A program made the position numbers and the translations under genes. A DNA stretch of 64,000 bases, taken from CAZHTS01 sp964535315. Its GTDB lineage: Bacteria; Chloroflexota; Anaerolineae; Anaerolineales; Anaerolineaceae. The DNA lies in NCBI GenBank assembly GCA_964535315.1, contig CAZHTS010000019.1, positions 1 through 64,000 of the forward strand, read 5' to 3'. This document shows positions 26,506-35,771 of the stretch, in pieces (the first letter of the stretch is position 1; each line of letters begins with the position of its first letter). The notes beneath the pieces are model-generated. The model was not told where the DNA came from. It did not search any database and was given only the letters and a program-made list of their open reading frames with translations.

Positions 26506-28161
26506 TTACTTGAGGAAACCGGCTTTGGTCAGGGCATCTTTGGCCGTGGCTTCGAGGTCACGGGCGCCAAGATCGTCCAGGCCCTTGAGGTAAGCCGCCC
26601 AACCGGCGTCATCCAACGGCTGCTGGCCGAGGACAAACTTGACGATGTTCTCGCTGTAGAAGCGGGTGAAGTCGGCGGCGTTGGACGGCGGGTTGATGAT
26701 GGAAGCGCCGGTGGCGTCCGTCCAGGGCTGCTGGCTGAAGAACTGCCAGTAGGAGAGCGGATCCATCTGGCGGCCGTTCTTGGTGGTGTGGGTGATGTAG
26801 CGAGCCTTGAGCTCGATATCCGAGTTGATATAGACCATGTTGCGCAGCTGGGTCAGGGGTTGGGCCTCCTTTGAGGTCCAGGCCTTGGCGGGGTCGATCC
26901 CTTCGACGTTGACGTAGCCCTTATCGTCGCGCTTATAATTGACGCCTTCCTGGCCAAAGGCCATCAGGTAGTAACCTTCCTCGTTGGCCATCCATTCCAG
27001 CAAAGCGGCGATGGCCGGGCCCTTGCCCTCATCGATGGCTTTCTGTGAAACGGCGTAGATGCGGGCGGTCTTGAAGGTGACACCTAACGAGCTCTTGCCA
27101 TCCGGCCCGGTGGGCGGGGCAATGGCGATCCATTCCCCGTCGGGGAAGTTGGCGTCAAAGTCTTTGTAGTTGGACTTGTTGGCCAGGGCGGCAAAGTTTT
27201 CGATCATGATGCCATACTTGCCCTGTTTCCAGCGCGCCCGGAATTCGTCTTTCTTCATCGTCGGCCAGTCGGGGTCGATGACCTTGGCGTCCAGCATGTC
27301 CTTAATGAACTGGGTGCCCTTCATGAAGTTCGGGTCGCGGGCGTTCAGGCCGAATTTATCGGCGCTGGACACGTTCCAGACGCCGGCCACGCCGTAGGCG
27401 CCATAGATGAAGTCAAAGCGGGGGCCCAACCCGGCCTGCAACAGACCGGCGCCATCGATAAAAGCGCCAAAGCCATAGGTGTCGTTCTTGCCGTTCCCGT
27501 CGGGGTCCTTGGTGGTGAAGGCCTTGGCCACTTCGAGGAACTCATCCAGGGTCTTGGGCGCCTGGAGGCCCAATTTATCCAGCCAGTCCTTGCGGATGAC
27601 CAGGCCATCCGTCATGGGCAGGGCGCCGGGATCGGGCAGGCCGTACAGGGCGCCGTCTACCATGGCCAGTTTGTTGCGCACCTCGTCGCTGTAATGGCCT
27701 TTGGTACGCACGGGCATTAAGGGCAGCAGATCGTCCACTTTGGCGACCAGGCCGGCCTGGACCAGTTTATACCAGGTGTCGCGGTTGACCATGACCAGAT
27801 CGGGCAGGGCGTTGCTGGCGGCGGCGGCGTTGATCTTGGTGTCCTGGTCGGTGGAAGTAGACGGCAGGAGCACAACCTTCAAATTGACGTTTAGTTTTTC
27901 GCGGACGATCTGGTAGGCAGCCCAATCATCCGGGGGCGGCCCGGCTTCGCTGACGCTGCCGCCTGCCCACAGTTCGACATCCACAGGTTTGACCTCGGTA
28001 GGCGCCACGGTAGGCGCCGGCGGCTGGGTGGCCGCCGGGGCGGCCGGCGGTTGGGTGGCCACGGGAGCGGCCGGCGCCTGGGTGGGCGCCGGGGCGCAGG
28101 CGCCGAGGATCAGCGACAACGCCACGACCAGCAGCAAAAGTTTATACGGCAATTTGTTCAT
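26506..28161 (-). CDS. Extracellular solute-binding lipoprotein of LplABC-type sugar transporter
   Basis: A 551-residue lipoprotein: signal peptide with lipobox LGAC (Cys22), a Pro/Ala/Thr linker to residue 60, then a type 1 binding-protein fold of the LplA/YtcQ kind (VELWAGGSVSEAGP start, DQDTKINAAAASNALPDLV segment). It captures an oligosaccharide, likely oligogalacturonide by context, for the two permeases encoded just upstream. No ATPase gene is in this operon, so a shared MsmX/UgpC-type ATPase from elsewhere is needed. AGAGG precedes the ATG at 28161. Confidence 0.9.
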   Translation of the reverse strand: MNKLPYKLLLLVVALSLILGACAPAPTQAPAAPVATQPPAAPAATQPPAPTVAPTEVKPVDVELWAGGSVSEAGPPPDDWAAYQIVREKLNVNLKVVLLPSTSTDQDTKINAAAASNALPDLVMVNRDTWYKLVQAGLVAKVDDLLPLMPVRTKGHYSDEVRNKLAMVDGALYGLPDPGALPMTDGLVIRKDWLDKLGLQAPKTLDEFLEVAKAFTTKDPDGNGKNDTYGFGAFIDGAGLLQAGLGPRFDFIYGAYGVAGVWNVSSADKFGLNARDPNFMKGTQFIKDMLDAKVIDPDWPTMKKDEFRARWKQGKYGIMIENFAALANKSNYKDFDANFPDGEWIAIAPPTGPDGKSSLGVTFKTARIYAVSQKAIDEGKGPAIAALLEWMANEEGYYLMAFGQEGVNYKRDDKGYVNVEGIDPAKAWTSKEAQPLTQLRNMVYINSDIELKARYITHTTKNGRQMDPLSYWQFFSQQPWTDATGASIINPPSNAADFTRFYSENIVKFVLGQQPLDDAGWAAYLKGLDDLGARDLEATAKDALTKAGFLK

Positions 28162-28266
28162 TCTGGACCTCTCTTGATTTGGATGGGTTGGATACAAACA
28201 CGACGAAGCTGAGACACAAACGAACAGACGGGTTCTTCTCCTCTCACTAAATTCACCCCTTCCGGG

Positions 28267-29151
28267 TTACTCCTTCACGCCGCCCAACAAGGTGCCCTTG
28301 GTGAAGTGGCGTTGGATCCACGGGTAGATCAATACCATCGGCAGCATGGTGAGGAAAACGCTGGCGGCTTTGATCGACTGGACAGAAGCCGAGCTAAAGG
28401 CGTCGTATTCGACGTACTCATTGATGTTGGCCGCCAACAAGATATTGCGCAGCAGCACGGGCAGGGGCATCAACTTGGAGTCGTTCAAATACAGGATGGC
28501 CATAAAGAATTCGTTCCAGTGCGCCACGGCGTAAAACAGGCCGATGGTAAGCAGAATGGGTTTCGACAGCGGCAGGATGATATGGAGCAACACCTGCAAC
28601 TCATTGGCGCCGTCCAACAGGGCCGCCTCTTTCAACTCGTCGGGCAGGCCTTCAAAGAAGTTCTTCATCACCAGCGTGTTGTAAACGTTCACCCCGGTGG
28701 GCAGAATGACCGCCAGATAGGTGTCGATCAACCCCAGATTCTTGACCACCAGATAGGTGGGGATCAGACCGGCGTTGAAAAGGAAGGGGATCAGGATGAA
28801 GGTGATGAAGAATTTGCGCCCCGGCAGCGAGCGGTTCGAAAGGGCATAGGCCAGCGGCACGGTCAGCAGCATGTTGATCGCAGTGCCCAGCACGGTGATG
28901 ATGAGGCTGTTGGTGGTGGAACGGATAAAGGCCGGGTGGCTGAGAAGCTGATAGTAGGCTTCAAAAGACCATTTGGATGGCGCCAGCCACAGACCGAACA
29001 ACTGCTGGCTCATATCGTTGAGCGGGGTGACAGACATTACCAGCACCCGCCAGAGCGGAACGACCACCACCAGCAGGATCCCCAGCAAAAAACCGTTGAC
29101 CAGGATTTGAAAGAGAACGTCGTCCCAGGATTTTCGTACACCGTTGTTCAT
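28267..29151 (-). CDS. Carbohydrate ABC permease, LplC/YtcP type
   Basis: A 294-residue inner-membrane permease with six predicted helices (first at about 18-38). The EAA loop is EAALLDGANELQVLLHIILP (about 185-204), which docks the ATPase. The ending HFTKGTLLGGVKE is typical of LplC/YtcP proteins. It pairs with the other permease 13 nt upstream to form the channel for the binding protein encoded downstream. The 105 nt between it and the binding-protein gene has no obvious terminator. Confidence 0.92.
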   Translation of the reverse strand: MNNGVRKSWDDVLFQILVNGFLLGILLVVVVPLWRVLVMSVTPLNDMSQQLFGLWLAPSKWSFEAYYQLLSHPAFIRSTTNSLIITVLGTAINMLLTVPLAYALSNRSLPGRKFFITFILIPFLFNAGLIPTYLVVKNLGLIDTYLAVILPTGVNVYNTLVMKNFFEGLPDELKEAALLDGANELQVLLHIILPLSKPILLTIGLFYAVAHWNEFFMAILYLNDSKLMPLPVLLRNILLAANINEYVEYDAFSSASVQSIKAASVFLTMLPMVLIYPWIQRHFTKGTLLGGVKE

Positions 29152-29164
29152 CGCCGCACCTGCC

Positions 29165-30136
29165 TTAATACAACCCCGAACCGGAGACTTTCTTTGCCAG
29201 GCGATTGCAGGTGACCACCAGGATCAGGCCAAGTACACCTTTGAAGATACCCACAGCGGTCGCCAGGCTGAATTGAAATTCGAGGATACCCTGACGATAA
29301 ACCCAGGTATCGACAATGTCGCCAACGCTGTACACTGGCAGAGAATAAAGGACGAAAATCTGGTTGAAACCGGCGTCGAGGATGTTGCCAAGACGCAGCA
29401 GGGTGACCACCACCACCACGCTCAAGATACCGGGCAGAGAGATGTACCAGATGCGCTGCAAACGAGAAGCGCCGTCCACCGCCGCCGCCTCGAACAGCGA
29501 AGGGTCGATACTCATCAAGGCCGCCAGATAGATGATGGTGCTCCAGCCCGTTTCCTTCCAGATATCGGACGAGATGACCACCTGGCGGAACCACTCCGGC
29601 GAAGTGAGGAACGCAATCGGCTCGCCGCCGGCCTTCTTGATCAACTCATTCACCAACCCCTCGCCGGGTGAAAGCAGAACGAGAAGGACGCCAAACATGA
29701 TCACCCAGGAAAGGAAATGCGGCAGATAGGAAATGGTTTGCACGATCTGGCGGAAGAAGATCAGGCTGGTCTCATACAGGGCGATCGCCAGCAAGATCGC
29801 CAGCGGGATACCCAGGATCAGCTTCATGATGCTGAAAAAGACGGTGTTGGTAATGATCTGCGAGAAATAATAGGAATTAAAAAAAGTGGCGAAATGTTTA
29901 AAGCCGATGAAAGAGCTGCCCATCACCCCCAGCAGGGGCTTAAAATCTTTAAAGGCAATCTGTGCGTTCCACAATGGAACATAGCGGAAAACAACAAAGT
30001 ACAACAGGCCTGGCAGCATCATCAAATATAACCAGCCATAACGATACAGGTTCCTGCCAAAATGTCGGGCCTTTTCTGCCAGCGCCCCGCCGCCGCGGGG
30101 CAGCCGATGTGGTCGATCAAATGGAATGTCGCGCAT
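29165..30136 (-). CDS. Carbohydrate ABC permease, LplB/YteP type
   Basis: A 323-residue inner-membrane permease with about six helices; hallmark LplB features are MMLPGLLYFVVFRYVPLWNAQIAF (partly, about 38-61) and the EAA loop EAAAVDGASRLQRIWYISLP. It ends ANRLAKKVSGSGLY-like (NRLAKKVSGSGLY). It is first in the pectin operon. The ATG at 30136 has AGGA at 8 nt; the frame extends to 30508 but that part is antisense to the regulator gene and is rejected. Confidence 0.92.
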   Translation of the reverse strand: MRDIPFDRPHRLPRGGGALAEKARHFGRNLYRYGWLYLMMLPGLLYFVVFRYVPLWNAQIAFKDFKPLLGVMGSSFIGFKHFATFFNSYYFSQIITNTVFFSIMKLILGIPLAILLAIALYETSLIFFRQIVQTISYLPHFLSWVIMFGVLLVLLSPGEGLVNELIKKAGGEPIAFLTSPEWFRQVVISSDIWKETGWSTIIYLAALMSIDPSLFEAAAVDGASRLQRIWYISLPGILSVVVVVTLLRLGNILDAGFNQIFVLYSLPVYSVGDIVDTWVYRQGILEFQFSLATAVGIFKGVLGLILVVTCNRLAKKVSGSGLY

Positions 30137-30184
30137 GAATTTTTCCTGGATATCCGGGGAAGTCAGGTTTTTGGTACCTTCACC

Positions 30185-30190
30185 ATTATA
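30185..30190 (-). promoter_or_regulatory. -10 element of the pectin operon
   Basis: TATAAT on the minus strand, about 50 nt upstream of the LplB-type start. The expected -35 position has no TTGACA-like hexamer, as is usual for promoters that need an activator such as the divergent AraC-type regulator. Confidence 0.5.
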
Positions 30191-30255
30191 GAAGGGAAGA
30201 CCTGGATTTTGGCGCACAGTAGATGAAAAAAAACGATGTCTCCCCCGGCGCTTTT

Positions 30256-30282
30256 CTTTTTGTATCAAAAAGAGTAAACTCT
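30256..30282. promoter_or_regulatory. Two overlapping palindromes in the divergent control region
   Basis: CTTTTTG-TAT-CAAAAAG (30256-30272) is joined to AGAGT-AA-ACTCT (30271-30282). They lie immediately before the regulator start and about 70 nt upstream of the operon -10 box. They are candidate operator sites for the divergent regulator or sites for autoregulation. Confidence 0.4.
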
Positions 30283-30302
30283 TGAGAGAGAAGCCTGCGC
30301 CT

Positions 30303-33300
30303 ATGCCCGACAACCGCGGATCGAAAAAAACACCCCGAGCGCTCAACCAGCGACCCACGCTGGGTTTTTTGCTGGCCAGCCTGCACACCGGCGCCAGCCG
30401 GGTGCTCTGGCCGGGCATCATTGCCGCAGCCGAGAGGCGCGACGCCAACCTGATCTGTTTTCCGGGCGGGCGGCTGGGCGCCAAAGATGCATTTGAAACC
30501 CAACGCAACGGCGTCTACGACCTGGTGTCCGCCGCCTGCCTGGATGGGGTCATCACCTGGTCCTCGAGCCTGGGTGGGGTGTTGGGACCGGAGGCCACGG
30601 CCGCCTTTCACCAGCGTTACCGGCATCTGCCAATCGTCAGCCTGGCGCAGTTCATGGAGGCCACCCCCACGGTTTCGGTCGACAGCTATCACGGCATGCA
30701 GATGTTGATGCGTCACCTGATCGAGACGCACGGCTACCGGCGGCTGGCGTTGATCCGCGGCCCGGAGGGCCACTATTACGCCCAGGAACGCTACCGCGCC
30801 TACCTGGACACCTTGCAGGCGTATCAGATCGAATTCGACCCGCAGCTGGTCACCCGCCCGCTGCGTTGGGAAGCCGGCGCCGAGGCAGTGCAGATTTTGC
30901 TGGACGAGCGCGGGCTGCGCCCGGGAATCGATTTTCAGGCAATTATGGCGGTCAGTGACATGCTGGCGCTGTGGGCGTTGAAGACGTTACAGGCACGCGG
31001 CTACCACGTCCCAGGGGACGTGGCCATCAGTGGTTTTAACAACTCAATCGAAGAGCGGCTGGCCACGCCGCCGCTGACGACGGTCGACATGCCGTTCTTC
31101 GACCAGGGCGCCCGTGCGGTGGACGTATTGATGGCGCACCTGGAGGGGCAGAACGTGCCGGCCCTGACCACACTGCCATCGACGGTCATCGTACGGCAGT
31201 CGTGCGGCTGCCCTTCGCCGGCGCTGGCGCCGGTGCTGCCGGTCGGGCGCCCCGAAGGCCTGGCCAGCCAGGCGGGCCGCGCCGCCTGCCTGGCCGAGAT
31301 GGCCGCGGCGGCCGGGGTCGAGGCAGAAAAGATCAGCGCCTGGGTGGAACCGGTGGTCGCCGCCCTGCAAGAAGAAAGCCGTCACAACACCGCTCCGGCG
31401 GGGTGTTTCCTGACCGTATTGGAAAACGTACTCAACCGCGCCATCGCCGAACAGCGCGAAATCGCCGTATGGCAAAGCGCCATCTCGGTGCTGCGGCGTT
31501 GGGCGCTGGCCGGTGCGCCGCCCGAAACGACCGCCCGGTTGGAGGCGCTTCTCTCACAAGCGCGCCTGGCCGTCAACGAGGCGGCGCAGCAATCCTGGGC
31601 TTATTGGAAGTGGCAGGCAGACCGCCAGGCCGAAAAGATCAGCGAAACAAGCCGGGCGCTGCTGACCAGTTTTGAAATCCGGCAGTTGATCAACGTATTG
31701 GCCGAACAACTGCCGCGGCTGGGCATCCCCAGCGCCTACCTGGCGCTGTACGACCCGCAGCCGGCCGACGCCCGGCTGGTGCTGGCCTATACCGAACAGG
31801 GGCGGGCAGTGCTGGAAAACGGCGGGCGGCGGTTTAAACGCAATGAGATCGTTCCGCCTGATCTGCTGCCCCGCCATCGCCGCTACAGCCTGGTGGTCGA
31901 ACCGCTGTACTTCCAGGAGAAATCGATCGGGTTTGCGGTATTCGAGATCGGCCCGCGCGACGGCAGCGTGTACGAACTGCTGCGCAGCAACCTGAGCAGC
32001 GCCGTGCAGGGAGCGCTGTTGTTCGAAGAAATTCAGCAGGCGCGCCTGACGGCTGAAAAGGCCGACCGCATCAAAACCCGGCTGCTGGCCAACGTCAGCC
32101 ACGAAATGCGCACGCCGCTCAACATCATCCTCGGCTATACGCAGAACGCCCTGCGCCAGCCAGCACCCGACACCCCCGCCCCGCTGCGCAGCGATCTACA
32201 ACACATCCAGGCCAACGCCGAACACCAGCTGCGCGTGATCAACGACCTGCTGGATCTGTCGCGGGCAGAGATCGACGAACTGGACCTGTGCCTCGAACTG
32301 CTCGACCCCGCCCCCCTGCTGGCCGAAGCGTTTCAGGGCCTGGCCGATCAGGCCGGGCCAGAAGAGCTAAGCTGGCAGTTACAACTGCCCGAACGCCTGC
32401 CGTTGATCCGCGCCGACGCCCTGCGCCTGCGCCAGGTGTTCCTCAATCTGCTGAGCAACGCCCGCAAGTTCACCACTCGCGGCCAGGTGATGCTGGGGGC
32501 CGAGGTCGCCCCACCCCACCTCCATCTCTGGGTGAGCGATACCGGCGTGGGCATCCCCCCCGAACAACTGGAACACATCTTTGAACCGTTTGTGGTGGGC
32601 GACCATCATCAGAACGTGGCCAGCGGCATCGGGTTGGGGCTGTCCATCACCCGCCATCTGGTCATGCTGCACGGCGGCACCCTGCGCCTCGAAAGCCAGC
32701 CCGGCCAGGGCAGTACGTTCCACATCTATCTGCCGCTGCCCGGCGCGGAAACACTGCCCGCCGGCGAAACCACCACCGGGCAACAGCCGGCGCTATTCGT
32801 GATCTCAAACGGTGAACGCCCGCCCGAAGAAATTGTCACGCTTGGGCAGCGCCAGGGGGTGGCGCTGCGTCTGCTGCACGGGGATGAGGCGCTGGAAACA
32901 CTGCTGGCCGAGGCCACCCCGGTGGCGCTGGCCTGGGATTTGAGCAGCGCCCGCGCCGCAGACTGGGCCCTGGTACGGCGTCTGCGGCGTTTCCCGCGGC
33001 TGTGCCAGACGCCGCTGATCCTCTACGGGCAAAGCAGCCCCGAGGCAGGCGCCGCCCTGTCCAGCGGGCTGACCGGCCTGGTAGAGAAGAACGCCGGGCG
33101 GCAAAGCCTGCTGGAGACGCTGGCGGCGCTGTGTCCGCTGGCAGAAGACGGGCCGGTGTTGATTGTGGACGACGACCCGCAGACGCTGGAAATCCACCGC
33201 CAGTTGGTGGCAAACCATCTGCCAGGGTACGCCATCCGCACCGCACACAACGGGCTGGAAGCGCTGGCAGACATGGCCGTAGAACGACCGGCGCTGGTGC

Positions 33301-33890
33301 TGCTCGATATGATGATGCCCGAGATGGACGGCGCCGGCGTGCTGGAACAAATGCGGGCAACCGAACGCTTACGCCTGGTGCCGGTGATCATCCTGAGCAA
33401 CCAGCCGCTGACGATGGAAGACGTACAGCGTTTTGAACACCACGCCCGGGTCACCTTCCAGAGTAAGGGCCTGTGGAGCGAAGACGAGGCGGCCGCAGCC
33501 CTGCACCGCGCCCTGTTCGGCAGCGATGGCCTGCCGGCGCACACCGCCGCACTGGTAAAGCGCGCCGTGGCCTACCTGCACCAGAACTACCCCCGCCCGC
33601 TGGCGCGTTGGGAAATCGCCAACGCCGTGGGGGTGAGCGAGGACTATCTGACGCGGGTCTTCAACCGCGAGCTCGGGCTTTCACCCTGGGATTATCTCAA
33701 CCGCTACCGTGTACTACAGGCGCGCCTGCTGCTGCGCCAGAGCAACGAGAGCATTGGGGCGATCGCTTACCAGGTGGGCTTCAAAGAACAAAGTTACTTC
33801 AGCCGGGTGTTCCACAAATTGACCGGCATGTCACCGCAGGCATACCGCGCCACGAGCGAAGAAGACGGAAACGCCGGGTTTCATAAATGA
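30303..33890 (+). CDS. Fused LacI-like sensor, histidine kinase, receiver and AraC regulator
   Basis: A 1195-residue cytoplasmic protein with no signal peptide or membrane helix. Order of domains: a LacI/RbsB-type periplasmic-binding-like sugar sensor without a helix-turn-helix (about 20-300); a helical and GAF-like part (about 310-590); HisKA with His600 (NVSHEMRTPLN); HATPase (about 700-820, DTGVGIPPEQ, GIGLGLSITRHL); a degenerate receiver lacking the Asp (about 830-945); a true receiver with Asp956-958 and phospho-site Asp1002 (LLDMMMPEMDG); and an AraC DNA-binding domain (about 1083-1185). It is thus a complete two-component system in one chain. Divergent from the pectin operon, it is the likely sugar-responsive activator. 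ATG at 30303 is preferred to an upstream TTG. Confidence 0.9.
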   Translation: MPDNRGSKKTPRALNQRPTLGFLLASLHTGASRVLWPGIIAAAERRDANLICFPGGRLGAKDAFETQRNGVYDLVSAACLDGVITWSSSLGGVLGPEATAAFHQRYRHLPIVSLAQFMEATPTVSVDSYHGMQMLMRHLIETHGYRRLALIRGPEGHYYAQERYRAYLDTLQAYQIEFDPQLVTRPLRWEAGAEAVQILLDERGLRPGIDFQAIMAVSDMLALWALKTLQARGYHVPGDVAISGFNNSIEERLATPPLTTVDMPFFDQGARAVDVLMAHLEGQNVPALTTLPSTVIVRQSCGCPSPALAPVLPVGRPEGLASQAGRAACLAEMAAAAGVEAEKISAWVEPVVAALQEESRHNTAPAGCFLTVLENVLNRAIAEQREIAVWQSAISVLRRWALAGAPPETTARLEALLSQARLAVNEAAQQSWAYWKWQADRQAEKISETSRALLTSFEIRQLINVLAEQLPRLGIPSAYLALYDPQPADARLVLAYTEQGRAVLENGGRRFKRNEIVPPDLLPRHRRYSLVVEPLYFQEKSIGFAVFEIGPRDGSVYELLRSNLSSAVQGALLFEEIQQARLTAEKADRIKTRLLANVSHEMRTPLNIILGYTQNALRQPAPDTPAPLRSDLQHIQANAEHQLRVINDLLDLSRAEIDELDLCLELLDPAPLLAEAFQGLADQAGPEELSWQLQLPERLPLIRADALRLRQVFLNLLSNARKFTTRGQVMLGAEVAPPHLHLWVSDTGVGIPPEQLEHIFEPFVVGDHHQNVASGIGLGLSITRHLVMLHGGTLRLESQPGQGSTFHIYLPLPGAETLPAGETTTGQQPALFVISNGERPPEEIVTLGQRQGVALRLLHGDEALETLLAEATPVALAWDLSSARAADWALVRRLRRFPRLCQTPLILYGQSSPEAGAALSSGLTGLVEKNAGRQSLLETLAALCPLAEDGPVLIVDDDPQTLEIHRQLVANHLPGYAIRTAHNGLEALADMAVERPALVLLDMMMPEMDGAGVLEQMRATERLRLVPVIILSNQPLTMEDVQRFEHHARVTFQSKGLWSEDEAAAALHRALFGSDGLPAHTAALVKRAVAYLHQNYPRPLARWEIANAVGVSEDYLTRVFNRELGLSPWDYLNRYRVLQARLLLRQSNESIGAIAYQVGFKEQSYFSRVFHKLTGMSPQAYRATSEEDGNAGFHK

Positions 33891-33912
33891 GGCGCACAGT
33901 TTAAATACAAAA

Positions 33913-33953
33913 CCCTTTCCCCACAGTCCACAGGTCGGAGCGCAGGGAAAGGG
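33913..33953. terminator. Bidirectional terminator between the regulator and pheA
   Basis: CCCTTTCCC (33913-33921) pairs with GGGAAAGGG (33945-33953) across a 23-nt loop between two convergent genes. On the minus strand a short T stretch follows the stem; on the plus strand the T run is distant. Moderate support. Confidence 0.45.
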
Positions 33954-33970
33954 GCGTGAAGGAAAAGATT

Positions 33971-34792
33971 TTAGCCGTGGTGGCGCGGGTAAGAACCCAA
34001 GACACGCAGCATGCTGGTGTATTCGGTCAGATTCTCGAGCGCGTGGGCGACGTGCTTGTCGGCAGCCGCGCCGAGAAAATCGACATAAAAGAGGTAATCC
34101 CAGGGTTTGCCCACCAGCGGGCGAGATTCGATCTTGGTCAGGTCAATGTCGCGCAGGGCGAACACGCTCAGAGCGCGGAAGAGCGAGCCGGCGCGATTCT
34201 CGAGCGAGAAGACGATGGAGGTCTTGGCGCGGGTATGCGGGCTGACTGGCTCTTTGTGGATGAGCAGGAAACGGGTAAAGTTGGCGGGGTTATCCTCGAT
34301 ATCCTCGGCCAGGATGGACATGCCGTACAGCTCGGCGGCGCGGCGCGAAGCCACCACCGCCATGTTGCGGTCGCCGCTATCGCGCAGCATGCGCACCGCA
34401 CCGGCCGTATCGTTAACCGGCTCGACGACGGCGCCCAGGGTGCGCAGATACACATCACACTGCGCCAACGCCTGCGGATGGCTGACCACCTTACGAATCT
34501 CCGTGATGGCCTGCCCGGCAAATCCCACCAGGCAGTGATGGACGGGCATGTGATACTCCCCCACCACCCACAGCGGGTATTGCATCAAGAGATCGTAATT
34601 GCGGTGGATACTGCCGGCCAGCGAATTTTCGATAGGAATGATGCCGTAAGGCGTGACCCCATCTTTGACCGTCTGAAAGACGGCCTCAAAACTGGGACAC
34701 GGCACGGCGGTAGCCCGCCGGTTGAAATACCCGTTGAGGGCCATTTCGGAATAGGCCCCCGGTTCACCCTGGAAAGCGACTTGTACGGTCAT
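33971..34792 (-). CDS. pheA: Prephenate dehydratase with ACT domain
   Basis: A 273-residue monofunctional prephenate dehydratase, which makes phenylpyruvate for phenylalanine synthesis in the cytoplasm. The catalytic part (1-180) has VAFQGEPGAYSE, PIENSLAGSIHRNYDLL and the NFTRFLLI motif (Thr-Arg-Phe, essential in the family). A regulatory ACT domain follows (about 192-265), containing ENRAGSLFRAL and KIESRP, which binds Phe for feedback inhibition. Its ATG overlaps the ilvE stop by 4 nt (ATGA), so the two are translationally coupled. The short form lacks a chorismate mutase domain. Confidence 0.95.
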   Translation of the reverse strand: MTVQVAFQGEPGAYSEMALNGYFNRRATAVPCPSFEAVFQTVKDGVTPYGIIPIENSLAGSIHRNYDLLMQYPLWVVGEYHMPVHHCLVGFAGQAITEIRKVVSHPQALAQCDVYLRTLGAVVEPVNDTAGAVRMLRDSGDRNMAVVASRRAAELYGMSILAEDIEDNPANFTRFLLIHKEPVSPHTRAKTSIVFSLENRAGSLFRALSVFALRDIDLTKIESRPLVGKPWDYLFYVDFLGAAADKHVAHALENLTEYTSMLRVLGSYPRHHG

Positions 34793-35712
34793 AGATTCAC
34801 ATAATCCAACCATTGCGCCGAACGAGGATGCTCACCATGCACGCTGGCAAAGAAAGCTTCCTGGATCTGGCGAGTAATCGGGCCCATACGCCCCGTGCCA
34901 ATCGTGCGGAAATCGATCTCGGTCACGGCGATACATTCGGCCGCCGTACCGCATACGAACACTTCATCGGCAATATAGAGCTGATCGCGCGAGACCGGCT
35001 GCTGGATGATCTCGTAGCCGAGATCGGCGGCCAGGGTGAAAAGCGCATCGCGGGTGATACCTTCGAGAACGGTGGAGGTGGTAGGACAATACAATTTGCC
35101 GCCGCGTACCAGGAAGAGGTTCTCGCCGGTGCATTCCGAAACGTACCCCTGCGGATCGAGCATGATGGCTTCGTCAAAGCCAAGGCGGGTCGACTCGGTT
35201 TTGGCCAGGGTGCTGTTGGCATAATTGCCGGTGACCTTGGCCTTGGTCATGGTAACGTTGATATGATGGCGGGTGAATGAAGCAACGTTGGCGCGCACAC
35301 CCTTCTCGCGGGCCTCTTCGCCCAAATAACTGCCCCAATACCAGGAAGCAATACCCACCCGGGCAAAGCCCAGATCGAGGTTGAGGGTGGGTAACTCGCA
35401 ATCGAGATAAATCACGGGACGAATATAGCAAGATGTTTGCTCGTTGGCGCGAATGAGCTGGCGCGTAGCCTCCATGAGTTCATCGACGGTGTAGGGCAGG
35501 CTGCGAAAACCGAGAATATGAGCCGAATCGATCAGACGCTGCATGTGCTCGCGGTGGCGAAAAACCGCCGGGCCACGCGATGTCTCGTAGCAACGAATGC
35601 CTTCAAACACACCCTGGCCAAAATGAAGGGCCGAGTTGAGAAAAGACACGGTTGCCTGAGCCGTTTCAACCAGTTTACCGTCCATCCAGATATATTTACA
35701 ATCCGGTGCCAT
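34789..35712 (-). CDS. ilvE: Branched-chain amino acid aminotransferase
   Basis: A 307-residue fold-type IV PLP enzyme, the last step in Leu, Ile and Val synthesis and able to aminate aromatic keto acids in many bacteria. Features: HFGQGVFEGIRCY near residue 30, PLP Lys159 in KAKVTGNYANS, the DPQGYVSECTGENLF segment and the phosphate-loop EGITRD. Length is normal. AAAGGAG lies 7 nt from the ATG. It is coupled to pheA, which fits a shared job for phenylpyruvate amination. A long hairpin and an attenuator-like leader lie upstream. Confidence 0.95.
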   Translation of the reverse strand: MAPDCKYIWMDGKLVETAQATVSFLNSALHFGQGVFEGIRCYETSRGPAVFRHREHMQRLIDSAHILGFRSLPYTVDELMEATRQLIRANEQTSCYIRPVIYLDCELPTLNLDLGFARVGIASWYWGSYLGEEAREKGVRANVASFTRHHINVTMTKAKVTGNYANSTLAKTESTRLGFDEAIMLDPQGYVSECTGENLFLVRGGKLYCPTTSTVLEGITRDALFTLAADLGYEIIQQPVSRDQLYIADEVFVCGTAAECIAVTEIDFRTIGTGRMGPITRQIQEAFFASVHGEHPRSAQWLDYVNL

Positions 35713-35771
35713 GTAAGTGCTCCTTTGCTTTTAAATAAATTAGATTCTCTGACGAATAAATAACGTTCACA

